DNA of 64,000 nucleotides from Rattus norvegicus (Eukaryota > Chordata > Mammalia > Rodentia > Muridae): NCBI RefSeq assembly GCF_036323735.1, contig NC_086034.1, forward strand, positions 36,635,939 to 36,699,938. The letters are read 5' to 3'. The position numbers and the translations under genes are program-made. A model generated the notes under the pieces. That model was not told the origin of the DNA, searched no databases, and saw only the letters and a list, made by a program, of their open reading frames with translations. This document shows, one piece after another, positions 24,567 to 36,277 of the stretch; the stretch's first letter is position 1; each line of letters opens with the position of its first letter.

Positions 24567-24763
24567 CACTGCTTCTCAACCTTCTTAATAATGTGACCCT
24601 TTAAATACAGTTCCTCCTGTTTTTGTGATCCCCCAGCCATAAAACTCTTTTGGTTGCTACTTTATAACTGTAATTTTGCAACCGCTATGAATTGTAATGT
24701 AAATATTTTTGTGTAGATCGAGGTTTGCCAAAGGGCTCATGACCTACTGATTGAGCACCACTA
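24567..24763 (+). mobile_element. hAT-family DNA transposon fossil (URR1-like MITE)
   Basis: Starts CACTGCTTCTCAACCTTC and ends TTGAGCACCACT, which are eroded copies of the hAT-Charlie terminal CAGTGGTTCTCAACC. The inside matches the rodent URR1 pattern: TGTGACCCTTTAAATACAGT, CCAGCCATAAAACTCTTTTGG and TTGCTACTTTATAACTGTAA. It is non-autonomous with no transposase. The flanking 8-bp duplication is degenerate. Confidence 0.8.
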
Positions 24764-25450
24764 TTACATACAGTCGCTTAGCGCTTTAGTTTGCATGAAG
24801 TCTACCTCTAATATAGTGAATGGCTTTAAGCATGCACATCTGACCCTGTGAAGCATGAACTCGTGACTGTTGCTTCATACAAACAGGTATTAGCACTTGG
24901 ATTTTTATTAAGAATGCATTAGTGGCTTCAGTAAAATATTCCAGGGATTTGGTCTGGTCTTTCACATCTCATCTGTTTTCTTTTAATTGGTTTGTAGAAA
25001 ATATAGATGTTTATCAATGTGCATTGGTACATCAGCACAGACATTTGAATTTAATATTGTTCATTCGTAGGAGATTGGCTATTCCAGGCTCTGTGTAGGG
25101 ATTAAAATAAAAAGGAAAAACATTAAAACAGAAAATTGTCTTCATTATATATTTAATTCAACCTGAAATGCATACCGCAGGAGTTAGTTGTATTTCGTGG
25201 CTAATGCTGTTTAATGGTTTTATAAAATGATGTATGCACAAACATCTATACTTGAGACCGTTCACTTATAGGTAATTTTGATTTCCTAGTAAGACCATGA
25301 TTACTACAAGTTATAGTTGTGCAGCACATACATATCCTTCATTTAGTCTCCTATTTAGTCAACATGTATTTACTGCTTGTATACCCATACTTAAGCTCTG
25401 TATAACATTCTAACATTCTCAGTGTTTAGGCTATAAATAAGAGTTTCCTT
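24764..25450. other. Intron, nothing recognised
   Basis: AT-rich unique-looking intron between the hAT fossil and the ID element, without coding or repeat signals. Confidence 0.5.
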
Positions 25451-25460
25451 TCAAGAAGTT

Positions 25461-25556
25461 TTTTTTTTTTTTTTTTTTTTTCGGAGCTGGGGACCGAACC
25501 CAGGGCCTTGCGCTTCCTAGGTAAGCGCTCTACCGCTGAGCTAAATCCCCAGCCCC
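25461..25556 (-). mobile_element. Young ID element (BC1-type SINE)
   Basis: Antisense, full-length ID. An A tail (T run 25461-25481 on the plus strand) is followed by a near-consensus 75-bp body with intact tRNA-Ala-like A box (TAGCTCAG on the minus strand) and B box (GGTTCGGTCCC). A perfect target-site duplication TCAAGAAGTT lies at 25451-25460 and 25557-25566, extendable by T. The homogeneous tail and lack of divergence point to a recent insertion. This burst of ID copies is a hallmark of rat. Confidence 0.97.
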
Positions 25557-25566
25557 TCAAGAAGTT

Positions 25567-26061
25567 TTAAAATGACTCTAAAACCCTGTTAGCCTGAAAT
25601 CAAGATGTATTATTTGTCTTAGGAAAATGCTGGACAAAACCATCTCAACCATCACATTGACTTATTATGTAGCTATTTTGAACATTTTATTCACAAACCT
25701 CATACAGCATGGTACGTATTGGTATATATACTGGTGTTTGCATGTGTGTGTGAACCTATTTGGTAATATATGGGTGTACAGCATGAATGTAAATGGAGAT
25801 ATGTGGGCACACATTCATATGAAAGCACAAGGTTTCATTATGTTAGGAACTATCCAACACCTCTCAGCTTATCCACTGAAGCAGTCTCTCAACCAGACCT
25901 AGAGGTCATTTATATAACTAGTTTCTCTTGACCCAAGACTGTAGTTTTAGTCAGACCATTATATATACCCAGACTTTGCTTGGGTCCAAACCAATACCCA
26001 TGTCAGATTTTCAGACTAAGTACTCGGCCACTGATGTACCTCTCTAGCACAAACTTTGTTA
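25567..26061. other. Intron, nothing recognised
   Basis: Unique-looking intron with short open frames but no domain or splice-bounded coding region. Confidence 0.5.
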
Positions 26062-26341
26062 ACTCTCCCTCTCCCTCTCCCTCTCCCTCTCCCTCTCCCT
26101 CTCCCTCTCCCTCTCCCTCTCCCTCTCCCTCTCCCTCTCCCTCTCCCTCTCCCTCTCCCTCTCCCTCTCCCTCTCCCTCTCCCTCTCCCTCTCCCGTTCC
26201 CTCTCCCTCTCCCGTTCCCTCTCCCTCTCCCTCTCCCTCTCCCTCTCCCTCTCCCGTTCCCTCTCCCTCTCCCTCTCCCGTTCCCTCTCCCTCTCTTTCT
26301 CTCTTTCTCTCTTTCTCTCTTTCTCTCTTTCTCTCTCTCTC
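26062..26341. repeat. (CTCCCT)n hexanucleotide array with (CTTT)n/(TC)n end
   Basis: About 235 bp of CTCCCT hexamers (AGGGAG on the minus strand), followed from about 26296 by TTTCTCTC units. Variant units CCCGTT sit at 26193, 26211, 26253 and 26277, spaced 18, 42 and 24 bp, all multiples of six. The variant has therefore spread by whole-unit slippage or exchange. Long Ser-Pro, Leu-Pro, Glu-Gly and Glu-Arg open frames across it are artefacts of the repeat. Confidence 0.97.
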
Positions 26342-26529
26342 AACCTGTTGTTGCCTTTGAAGATTAGGATCACTGATTTTGGTTTTGTTGGTAAATTCTG
26401 CTTTTTTGTAAATCTTTTCATCCATCCTATTAAAAGATCACACAGAGCTTGTTTATGTCATAAATCTGCGACTCACAGTGTATTGTTTTTTCACTTGTTT
26501 GCTCACTTTTGAAAAAATAGATACAATAT

Positions 26530-27000
26530 ATTCTGATCACATTTTCCCTTCTCCCGACTCTTCGCAGATTCTCCTCACCACCCCAACTCCACGTCTTTTC
26601 TTATTCTCTGTAGAAAATAAGTAAACACCACTAACAAAACCAAACCAGAAAAATATGAACAAAAGAAAAACATGTTCTACACACACACCAACACACCGCA
26701 AAAACACAAAATTGGAAACCATAAAATACAAATAAAAGACCACTACAACAACAAAATTTGCCCAAACAAAGCAATATGAGACAAATAGTGTACACAACAC
26801 CATTGAGTTTGTTTTGTGCTAGCCATCTACTGCTGGGCATAGGCTAAACCCTGAAGTATGGTTTATACATGCTGTGAGATTCCATTAGAGAAAACGAATC
26901 TTTCTTCTGAACATGGTCAACTGGTGAAGGATCAGAGCTTCTTGCTTAGAGATAGGAGCTCCTGGTGCTTCCCCTCTCAGCACAGGGAACCCACTAGGCA
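26530..27000 (-). mobile_element. Old L1 (Lx-type) 3'UTR fragment
   Basis: Antisense old L1 3'UTR. In order: C-rich block, GAAAATAAGTAAACACCAC, A-rich AAATTGGAAACCATAAAATAC, GAGTTTGTTTTGTGCTAGCC and CATCTACTGCTGGGCATAGG. The last part, CCCCTCTCAGCACAGGGA, parallels CTTCTCAGTGCTGGGACCC in the remnant at 17.8 kb. Confidence 0.7.
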
Positions 27001-27163
27001 TTTTTTTTTTAGTTTTTCTTTGTTTTGTTGTTTTTCAATTTTTTATTATTTTCTTGTTCTTCTTTTTGAAAATCATTGATTCTTGTGTCAGTACAGCTGT
27101 CTTCAATAATTGCAATTCACCTATATCAGATATGACAATTAGGTGTATAAGCTGTTTTAATGT

Positions 27164-27164
<1 letters not shown>

Positions 27165-27217
<53 letters not shown>

Positions 27218-27236
27218 GGTGTGGGTGTGTGTGTGT
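27165..27236. repeat. (TG)n microsatellite with GGGT variants
   Basis: About 70 bp of TG units with a GGGTGGGTGGGTGTGGG interruption near the 3' end. 27237-27700 is A-rich intron without recognisable elements. Confidence 0.96.
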
Positions 27237-27698
27237 CTTGAAAAACTTCATTTAAAATTATTGGAAAATGCAAACTAAAACTTTAGTTTTTTGTTGTGAT
27301 TTATTTTTTGGACATAACAAGTCAGCATAAGGAAAAGGGCAGCAAGAAGAGGCACAAGAATCAGAGACCCACACACAGGCAGGAATCCCATAAAAATGTT
27401 TCTGTTTTCTAATGAAAAACAGAAAAAGTGTAAATTAAAATGAGAGAGGAAATTTGTAGGATCTCTAAGAAGTTGAGGAAAGATAAACCATAATCAAAGT
27501 ATATTGTCTGAAAAATATGTTTTAAATACAAAAGAAAATTATAGGAAAAAATAAATTCAATTTCTTGCATGACCAAAAATTTTTAAAAATGAAAGAGAAA
27601 TAAAAGGAAAGAAAGATCAAAATGAAAACAAAAACCTGTTAACCTTCAGTTACTTTAGTAATTTTACATTTTATTAACTTATTTTCTTTAGAGTTCCA

Positions 27699-27700
<2 letters not shown>

Positions 27701-27752
<52 letters not shown>

Positions 27753-27756
27753 GTGC
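27701..27756. repeat. (GT)n microsatellite
   Basis: About 55 bp of GT units with one GC interruption near the end. 27757-28689 beyond it is intron with no element recognised. Confidence 0.96.
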
Positions 27757-28689
27757 AGCCAGAGTTATAACATGCAGTCTATACTACTTCTTGTTGTTGG
27801 TTTTGTTTATTTTTTATCACGTGTGTTTTGCAATGCTTTATTGTGGACATATTTTGTTAGAATGTTGTCTCTGAGAATTCCAAAAGGAAATCTTGGGTAA
27901 TATGTCCCTACAGAGAACATTTCTTTATCTATTCCCGGGCCTTGAGGCTATAATTAACTGCGGAACTTTTAGTAGGTTTTGGTACGCATTGTTCAATCCA
28001 TGTACAGACATATATGTGGCTCTAACCATGAGGCAGCTGGAAAAACCAGTAAGGTAAAATCTCTAAAGAAAGAAGTTTTCCTCACATCTAAGACAAAGAT
28101 AAACAACACATTTTTTTTGTGCACAGTCTCCTATTTCTTTGGATTACATACATTTCCTTTAAATGATTTACATTGCCTTTCCTCACCACTGAAATCTTAC
28201 CACTCACCTGTGTCCCACATTTTTGTTTAGTAATAGTAATATTAATACTAAAAACCTATTTTCTATTTTAAACAAAATCAGTATAATATATCTAGAATTT
28301 CTAGGTTCTTTTGTGTTCTCTTATCTGCCACCTGTTTGTGTGGAATTTATGAAGAATGGCTTTTATTTTATCTACATGCAATGTTGATTATACTCAAAGT
28401 GATGGAACTGATTGGATGTGCATTGCTCTGACTACTGGCTCTGTGTACTAGACATCCCATCTTTTTTCTCATAGATTTCTGAGTCCATCACTCAACAGGA
28501 ACAATATAATCATTGAGCTAACACTGTGATTCCACCTGATATTTCATTGTCCAGACTCTTGTCCTTTATTTGTTTGATTTTGTAATCTGTGGTAATTCTT
28601 GCTTCTTGTTGGTTGAAAATGGAAACCTTCCATTGTTAAAACTCCCCCAGCTTTTAAACAAGCAGAGTTCCAGTAACATATTTCAGATC

Positions 28690-29838
28690 TTTATTTTTAA
28701 TGGATATTTCTTTATTTACATTTCAAATGTTATTCCCTTTCCCGGTTTCCTGTCCATAAGCCCCCTATCCCCTCTGCCTCCTCTTCTTCTATAAAGGTGT
28801 TTCCCTCCCCATCCACCGTTCCTTACCCCTCCCCCAGACAATCCCCTACACTGGGGGTACAACCTTGGCAGGACCAAGGGTTTCTCCTTCTATTGGTGTC
28901 TAGCAAGGCCATCCTCTGCTGCATATGCAGTTAGAGGCCTGGGTTAGTCCATGTGTAGTCTTTGGGTAGTGGTTTAGTCCCTGGAAGCTCTAGTTGGTTG
29001 GCATTGTTGTTCTTATGGGGTTGCAAGCCCCTTCAGCTCTTTTAATCTTTTCTCTAATTCCTCTAATGGGGGTATCATTCTCAGTTCAGTGGTTTGCTGC
29101 TGGCATTCACCTCTGTATTTGACATGTTCTGGCTGAGTCTCTCAGTAGAGATGTACATCCGGTTCCTGTCAGCATGTGCTTCTTAGCTTCATCCATCTTA
29201 TCTAGTTTTGGTGACTGTATATGTATTGGCCACATGTGGGGCAGACTCTGAATGGCCGTTCAGTCGCTGCTCTAAACTTTGCCTCCATATTCCCTGCCAT
29301 GGATATTTTTGTTCCCCCTTTTAAGAAGGAGTAAAGCATCCACAGTTTGGTCATCCTTCTTCCTGATTTTCATGTGGTCCATGGATTGCATCTTGGGTAA
29401 TTCGAGCTTTTGAGCTAATATCCACTTATCAGTGAATGCATACCATGTGTGTTTTTCTTTGATTGTATTACCTCACTCAGGATATTTTCTAGTTTATCCC
29501 ATTTGCTTATGAAATTCATTAAGTCATTTCTTTTGATAGCTGAGAAGTACTCCGTTGTGTGGATATACCACATTTTCTGTATCCATTCCTTTGCTGAAGG
29601 ACAGCTGGGTTCTTTCTATTATAAATAAGGTTGCTCTGAACATAGTGGAGCATGTGTCCTTGCTATATGTTGGAACATATTTTGGGTATATGTCCAGGAG
29701 AGGTATAGCTGGGACCTCAGGTAGTACAATGTCCAACTTTCTGAGGAACTTCCAGACTGATTTCCAGTTTGCAATCCCACCAACAATGGAGGAGTGTTCC
29801 TCTTTCTCCACATCCTTCCCAGCATCTGCTGTCACCTA
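28690..29838 (-). mobile_element. 5'-truncated L1 (3'UTR plus ORF2 C-terminus)
   Basis: Antisense rat-type L1. The 3' end (TTTATTTACATTTCAAATG on the plus strand) is at the low coordinate, followed by the C-rich tract, GGCAGGACCAAGGGTTTC, AGTGGTTTGCTGCTGGC and the 3'UTR. The ORF2 stop region (TATTAG on the minus strand) is near 29430, and coding sequence runs on to about 29838, where the element ends abruptly. I could not find a convincing target-site duplication. Confidence 0.9.
29430..29838 (-). pseudogene. L1 ORF2 C-terminal fragment
   Basis: About 135 codons of the ORF2 C-terminal region, broken by frame changes. Recognisable pieces are the RCWxGCGE...LLHCWWDCK Cys-rich stretch, FLRKLDIVLPEVPAIPLL and a segment ending near GVLLSYQKK. 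It lacks endonuclease and RT, so it is inert. Confidence 0.85.
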
Positions 29839-31879
29839 AGTTTTTTGCTTCTACAGTTTTTATAGCGGAGAATGGGATAGTTACAAAGACTGGACTTAAA
29901 GAAGCAACAGCAGAGCTTGAATTCATCAGGATCAGATGAAATTGAGAGCAAATCAGAGATGAGACAAAAAATTAAAGAAAACAAACAAGAAAGAGTTAGG
30001 TTAAACAACAAAAATTGTAATAATTGTATTCTTTGCATGTAGTTTTAAAAAGCATTCTTTCTTCTTGCCCAATCCCAGAAATGGATGTCTCACCCAGCTC
30101 CCAGGACTAGCTCTGCCAAACCTCTAATTCTGCCCCTCTTGAGAAAGCCTGGAGCTACTACTGGCATTCCACCAATGACTGTCCTGGAGGCCGACTTTCT
30201 ATTACTGCTGCCATTTTCATTGTGGATGGCAAACACCAAACAGCCTTAATATTTAAAAACCAGCCAGATAACACAACTAAAGAGTGAAGAATATCCTGTC
30301 CCATGGTCCTTAGCCTCCACTGCCTACAGAGGCTACAAACTATGCATCTCTGAGACCTGCATGTATCACTTCCTATCTGCTCCACCACCTGGTTTGAATT
30401 CCATTCAATCTCTTCTTCATCCTCCTCCTCCTGGAATGTGAAAATCTCACTAATCCTTCCTCCAATAGCTAGCTTCTGCTGTCTTTATTGGCCAGTTAAA
30501 ATGAGAAGAAGGTTCATAAGGAATCAACTGTGATCTGCTCCTCATTGGGACCACCCCTTTTGAGAAAGCAGAATTAGCATCAAAATACAAACAGCACCAG
30601 GGCAACTCACAATTCCCAAGGAGACTTGTGGTTTGCAATGGCATTTTCAGTGAGCTGCTTCCTTTGAAATTTACCTGAGATCAATTATGAGTATGGTAAA
30701 GGCTAGAGAAAGTATTCAAATGATGAAAACTTTCAAGATCCACCATGGTCAGCACCCTGAGCACTGCTTCTGGGAGAGAAGCCATTCAGCTTCTGATTCC
30801 GTTTCAGACAACGGGTCTAACATCTAAACATGGAACCTGTTGTGCAGGGTCACAAAACAGAGATTCATGACATTGCTTAGAACCAAAAACTGTAGGAGCG
30901 TCTCTCAAGGTAGATAACTCAGTTTCTTCCAAGTTGAGCAAAAGGATAAAACACTGGATGTTCATGATCAGTATGATAACATAGACAATGAAATAAAGAC
31001 TTTAAAATTAAATGACAATTATTTATTTGTAAGTAGGAAGTATCGTGTAGGTCAGTAAAACACAGTAATCTTTTCTTCTACAGAAGGTGCAGATTTATCG
31101 TCCGCACCATATAAAAGCATCTTAACTTTTGAAGCAATCTGACGCTGCTTCTGTGTTCTAGCACATTAGTCATAATATTAAAATTTCATAATGTTTTCCA
31201 CTATGGATGCCATGAGGGTCATTTATGAGTCCTGAAAACAGAGGGGACTAAGATTGTTTCTTGGCTTTCAGAGAAGGTGAATCTTTTTGTTTTTTCCTGA
31301 GTGTCTCCCTGGCATTGATATGTTTGCTAATATTCCCAAGACAATCTCAGTTTGTAAGTTCTTTAAGACAGCCTAAGGGTCTAAGGTTGAGCACAAACTT
31401 TGGGAGAAGGCAAGAACCGCATAACATCGATGTGGAGGAAAAGCTACAAGAAGATCTTTGGGGTGAGCAGATCTTTGTTTGTCTGCAGATGGCTTTTGTG
31501 AGATTTGCCCTGAGGTAGTTAATGTTTCATGTTCTACATACACACATTCCAAGTCCTCTGGGATAAACTTAGACTCAAAATACTGTTTTTATGGTAAGTG
31601 GATTCTATTTGAGTTTAGGTCATTTAAAAATTCTCACACAGTAAAGAATATTTTTACACAGGTTACATATTATCATATAGACAGTGATGATGAAATATGG
31701 CAACTGTAAAATAGTTATTAAATGTTAAGTTGACAGATGAAAACAAGCAGTAGTTCATTACCAGATGTTGCTTCTTAGATTTTTTTTGTTGTAATTTTTT
31801 GTTTGTTTTCTTGTTTGTATTTTTGCAGGGGATTTGACATATTTAGTAAATCTCACTTGTTTCTCACTCTTTTATTTCT
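29839..31879. other. Unclassified, partly repeat-like intron
   Basis: 30050-30650 is less AT-rich and reads like an LTR-derived or other old repeat (GGGACCACCCCTTTTGAGAAAGCAGAATTAGC), but I cannot assign a family. 30650-31879 is AT-rich intron. 31400-31510 has a short frame next to CAG sites without a recognisable product. Confidence 0.4.
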
Positions 31880-32980
31880 TTTGATCTTCAAGATTGTAAT
31901 TAAATTACATTTCTCTTCCTCATTTTTTCCTCCACCCTACCATGTACCCCTCCTGCACTCCTTTAAAGTCATGACCTCTATTTTATAAATTGTTTCATAC
32001 ATGCATGTATTTGTGTGTATATATATGCAAATATATTTATTCATAAATATAATATGTCGAGACTATAATGTTTCTTGTGTGTACGTTTTTAGAGGTAACC
32101 ATTTGGCATTGGAAAACCAGTTGGTGTGCTCTTAGTTGGGGAAGACCACCTCTCTCCCTCACCACTGTTCTCTGTGCCATGTGTAGACTCAAGGCCTTGT
32201 AGGCCTTTGCCTATTAAGTTTGCTGTGTGCTTTGCTTTTTCAGCTCACATTTTGTCGTTCATGTTGGTAAGACTTTACGGGAATAGCTTTTGATAATGCA
32301 TCAACTGCATTATCTGCCTGGCTCTTGCAATTTTTCTGCCACTTTTCCAAAATGTTCCTCATACATAAGATACGGTAAAGTTTTGTTGATATATCTGTAT
32401 GCGTAAAGGTTATTATTGCCATGGTGGAAAACCATGACCCAAAGTACTAGGGGAAAAATTGTTTAGTTGGTTTACACTTACTTCCACATCTCTGTTTATT
32501 ATGGAAGGAAGTCAGGACAGGAAATTAAGCATGGCAGGAACCTAGAGGCAGGAAGTAATGCAGAGTCCATGGAGGGGTGCTGCCAACTGGCTTGATCCAT
32601 ATGGCTTGGTCAGACTAATTTCTTACATAACTCAGGACGACCAGCCCAATTCTGGAACCACCCATCAATCACTAATTTAAAAAAAAACTGACTTACAGGC
32701 TTGCCTATAGCCCAATCATATAGATGCACTTTTACAATTGACTTCCTCTCTGATGACGTTAGCTAGCGTCAAGTTAGCATAAAACTATCCAGCACACTAT
32801 CCATTAGGACTGGGCTCCACAACTCTACACATTTATATGTTTTTTCTCTCTAGTGATCTCTGTCTGATGCAAAGAGAAGTTTACTTGATGATAGCTGAGG
32901 ACGTGTGGATGAACACTTTAAGAATAATTATTACAGTAAATGAGAACAGTGACCTCTCCTTGGGGATTGGAAAAATAGCA
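31880..32980 (-). mobile_element. Old murine L1 3'UTR, split by an LTR
   Basis: Antisense old L1 3'UTR. 31880-32415 carries CTCCTGCACTCCTTTAAAG, CATGACCTCTATTTTATAAATTG, ACCATTTGGCATTGGAAAACC and CTCATTTTGT-like blocks. It resumes after the LTR at 32796 with AGGACTGGGCTCCACAAC, GTGATCTCTGTCTGATGCAAA and GAAGTTTACTTGATGAT. The two parts are contiguous in consensus order, so the LTR inserted into a pre-existing L1. Confidence 0.75.
32416..32795 (-). mobile_element. Solo LTR, probable MaLR/ERVL-type
   Basis: Antisense copy of the LTR family also seen in sense at 45709-46075. On the minus strand it begins TGTGCTGGATAG...AACTTGACGCTAGC and contains CAGAATTGGGCTGGTCG, CACCCCTCCATGGACTCTGC and AGGTTCCTGCC. 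Its 3' end (plus-strand start) is eroded. No internal retroviral genes. Confidence 0.7.
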
Positions 32981-35900
32981 TCCAAATATCTGGCTATGCA
33001 ATTCTAGTGATATATGCCTCAGAGAATTGCATGTGAGAAAATAGCTTGGGTAACATGATCTTGCTTTTAAATCTTCATATTTTACTGCACTGTAAGTGTA
33101 GCATAGTGTATCAGAGCTTATGTTCTGCTGGAAACTTACAATATATCCAGCTAGTTTTGCAGGAAAGAACCAGAGATGAAAGTTAGCATACAGGAAATTA
33201 ACTCAGAATATACTCAGAAAGAGCCACATGTAGATGGGAAAGAAAATGAATTTGGGAGAGAAGAAATTTGAACCATGGTGATCTTGGTATAAATCCGAAG
33301 AAACAATTGTACCTGAAAGAGATCCTCAGCATTGTTCCAATGGGTAGAATAATTTGGCCTTGACAGTACTTAAGGACTTGCTTGAATTAATTAATGGGTT
33401 AATAAATTCTGACATGAGGTTGCTACCCACCTCAATGGTTTATCTTCACAAATGAAAGACATACTCATGCAGCCTTTATATTTTACTGTGCCTTAAACAG
33501 TACGTAGCTGGGTGACTGTCTGGCCTCCATGCTGCTAGAATCTACCTCCCACCGATAATTCTGAGTTCCTACTTACCGATTCATATGCTCCATCTTCGCT
33601 GCTCCAGATGCATTTGTACAGCCCCTTGGGCCACTCTTTCTTGGCCCAGAGCCCAGCGCTCTCTCCTTGCTTCTCTACCCTATGGTGGCCTCTGTCTCTC
33701 CTTTCTCCTAAAGCACAGCAGATCTCCTCCTTCCTCTACTCCTGGTCCTGAGCCTAGGAAATCCTAAAATCCTGACTCTGTCCTCCCCAGCTATGAGCTG
33801 CTGGCATCTTTATTTACTAATCAGCTACATGCAGACCCTCTTGTGCAAAATGTTTTTTGAGGAATATAACTAGCATTTCTAATACAAGCAGCTACATAGA
33901 GATAACATTTGGCAAGGCTTGACGTGAACAAAGCATGACCTTCGTCAAAGGCAATGCCAAACTAAAGTTAAAAATGTACTGCTCACTATTGTTGAAATTC
34001 CCTACAGTTGGGAATACAATATTTATAACTATTTAATCATTTGCGCCACACTAAAACTCATGCTACAGTCTTGTTACTATATATTCTTTGGTGTTTTTGA
34101 CCCAAACCCACAAGTGTAAGGGTCTGTAATGGTGAGGTGCAGGGGGGAAGGAAAAGTCCAAAATGAGAAATGAATAATGCAGGGAGTTGGGACTAGGAGG
34201 TCTCATATAAGCTGATGACATATGTCAAGCAAGTTTAGTAAGAAGTACAGCATCTTATAAGCTCCTTGTATGGGAAGAATGGGCCAAGGTCAGCAGAGAG
34301 CTGAGTCAGTGTTGACTAAGAGAGCGTAGGATACCCCAGACACAGCTGCCTTTGGAGGAATAACAGCCTCGCTTCAGAGGGAGAAAGGTAGGTTCCTTTA
34401 ACTCTTTTGAAGCCCAGGCCCCAGACCTAGACTGACCCCTTGCCAAGATGGCTGATGGACAAGGACAGGGAACTAGCTGTTTTCTTTGTCCTTTCATCAG
34501 GATTTCTGGGAAAGCTTTCAATCTGTCTGGGTCCAGACAGTTTTATAGGTGAGACTTTTGACAGGTTTGTTTAAATGGGGTTATATGTATGTTATATGTG
34601 TGTGACACCCAAAATAGAATTAGCATACACTCCCCCCACAGGAATCTGCAAGCCAGGTAAGGATCCTCCCCATGGAGCTGACCCTGCTTTTAATTGTCTG
34701 GACCTAAAAGGAGAGGCAAGTTATCCCAGATAGCAAGTTAAAGTTATTCCAACAAGGTAACAAAAGTTACCTTAATGTTGAGAGGTTGTCTCAAGTATGG
34801 TGGAAATTGGACCTAGAAAATGAGATACAGCATTCCTTTTCATCTCTGAGTCTACGATTGTATTAGTTATGCATTATCTGATATTAGATTCTGATCTCTT
34901 TCCAAAACTAAATAAAACTATCTTGTGCTGTTGTTTCTCTGTCACTAATTTATACTAAGGACCATTCCTGTGCCTCCTTGTCCCCTGATAAATGTTGTCT
35001 TGTGTGAGAGTAAGTGCACGTGGATGACAGAAAGAAAAAGCATTGAGCTTTTTCCCTTGAGATCCATACCCTTGAAATACTTCTATTACATGAATTTTAG
35101 GTATTTTCCACTAAATATAGCCAAACATTTAAGTTTTCAGAAGTTCAGCTGACTTCTCTCGAATCAGAGACTCTAGATGCAAACATGCTCTCTTCCGGTC
35201 TCATATTCATGGGTCAGTTCTAGTTTCAGAAGAAACTGATTCAGACATGGCTGCCGGAGCTTTCACCACGGGCGCAGGTGTTCTCCATCTTGGATTGCTC
35301 AGTACACATGATGGTTATAGATTATACCCTACAGAGAGCACTGTCCTACACACAGTCCACATCTATCACCTGCAGCTGCTTTGACCTGACAGAAACCAGA
35401 AAGGCACTTTCCTGGACTCAGGTAAGATACCAGAATAACAATCAGTTACTCATCTAAAGCCAGGAATCCTACAGACAATGCTGAAACCAGCTAAGAGGCC
35501 TGTGCTCTTTGTAACTCGTGTCTATGTCTGCTCTGTGTCTCTATCTCGTTTTAGATATCCAGCTAACATAGAGAGCTATAGGTGAATTTATACACATATG
35601 AAGTCACTATTTTTATAGTAAAAGTTTTGAACTTAGAAATTAAAGCTCAGCAGTCAAATCATTGGCTTTATTTTAATATAATGTTATATAAATAAGTCAT
35701 TCAGAAATGCTTATATGTCGTTGGTATTTTATTGAAATTAAATATATTTCTAAAACTTTCCCTTTTATACTACTCATATAGGATAAGGAGATCAATGACT
35801 TTCAGCTGTTTTCCTTGTTTCAGAAAAGATTCATTAAGATTAACATAAAATGTTTCCTAATTTTAAGTTTGCTGTCACACAAGTGCATATCCCCAAAAGA

Positions 35901-36277
35901 CTTGCCATAGGAATTTCTAGTAGTTGAAATATTTTAGTTAATAATGATTTTGTAATTTTATAATAAATACTCTTGTCTCAGAGGTATACATTTGTAAAAT
36001 TCAACTGATAAACTGCTATGGTTAGAAAAAATGTGTGTATTTGTAATACATATATATGTATACATTATTATGAACATATATACAAATATTCATGGATGTA
36101 TGTTTATATTGAGACTTAGCCTTAGTTGTTAGTTAAACCTACACATAGTTGCATTTGTGTGCATATATTAAGCATATTTGATGTGCATTTCTATGTATTT
36201 ATCTATGTTTATCTGCATGTATGAGTACATATGTGTACATGAAAGTATAAATACATTTTAATATAAATGTACGTGTA
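32981..36277. other. Unclassified intron with several GC-richer patches
   Basis: 33480-33930 (C/T-rich, many CTCC runs), 34120-34740 and 35160-35450 are GC-richer than the surrounding intron and may be old LTR pieces, but I cannot name them. A candidate exon at 35230-35421 is listed separately. 35560-36273 is plain AT-rich intron with TA/TG-rich stretches. Confidence 0.4.
35230..35421 (+). other. Candidate cryptic or unannotated exon
   Basis: A GC-richer, CpG-containing patch preceded by TAGTTTCAG and followed by a perfect consensus donor CAG|GTAAGA at 35422. Within it an ATG at 35247 starts a 45-codon frame (MAAGAFTTGAGVLHLG...) ending at TGA 35382-35384. I do not recognise the peptide, and the acceptor tract is weak. 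It could equally be part of an old LTR. If transcribed, it would more likely be a non-coding or poison exon than a conserved protein exon. Confidence 0.25.

Noticed and set aside
25482..25556. tRNA-Ala-like gene on the minus strand
   Set aside because: The A and B boxes belong to an ID SINE with an A tail and target duplications, not to a functional tRNA.
25980..26425. Open frames encoding long Ser-Pro, Leu-Pro, Glu-Gly or Glu-Arg repeats on both strands
   Set aside because: They are unavoidable products of a hexamer repeat that lacks stops in several frames. No start context, splice signals or non-repeat domain.
27703..27900. Cys-Val repeat frames over TG arrays (also at 27165 and 49962)
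   Set aside because: Dinucleotide repeat artefacts.
33585..33767. 60-codon frame in the C/T-rich patch at 33.5-33.9 kb
   Set aside because: No domain, no splice sites supporting it, and the patch looks repeat-derived.
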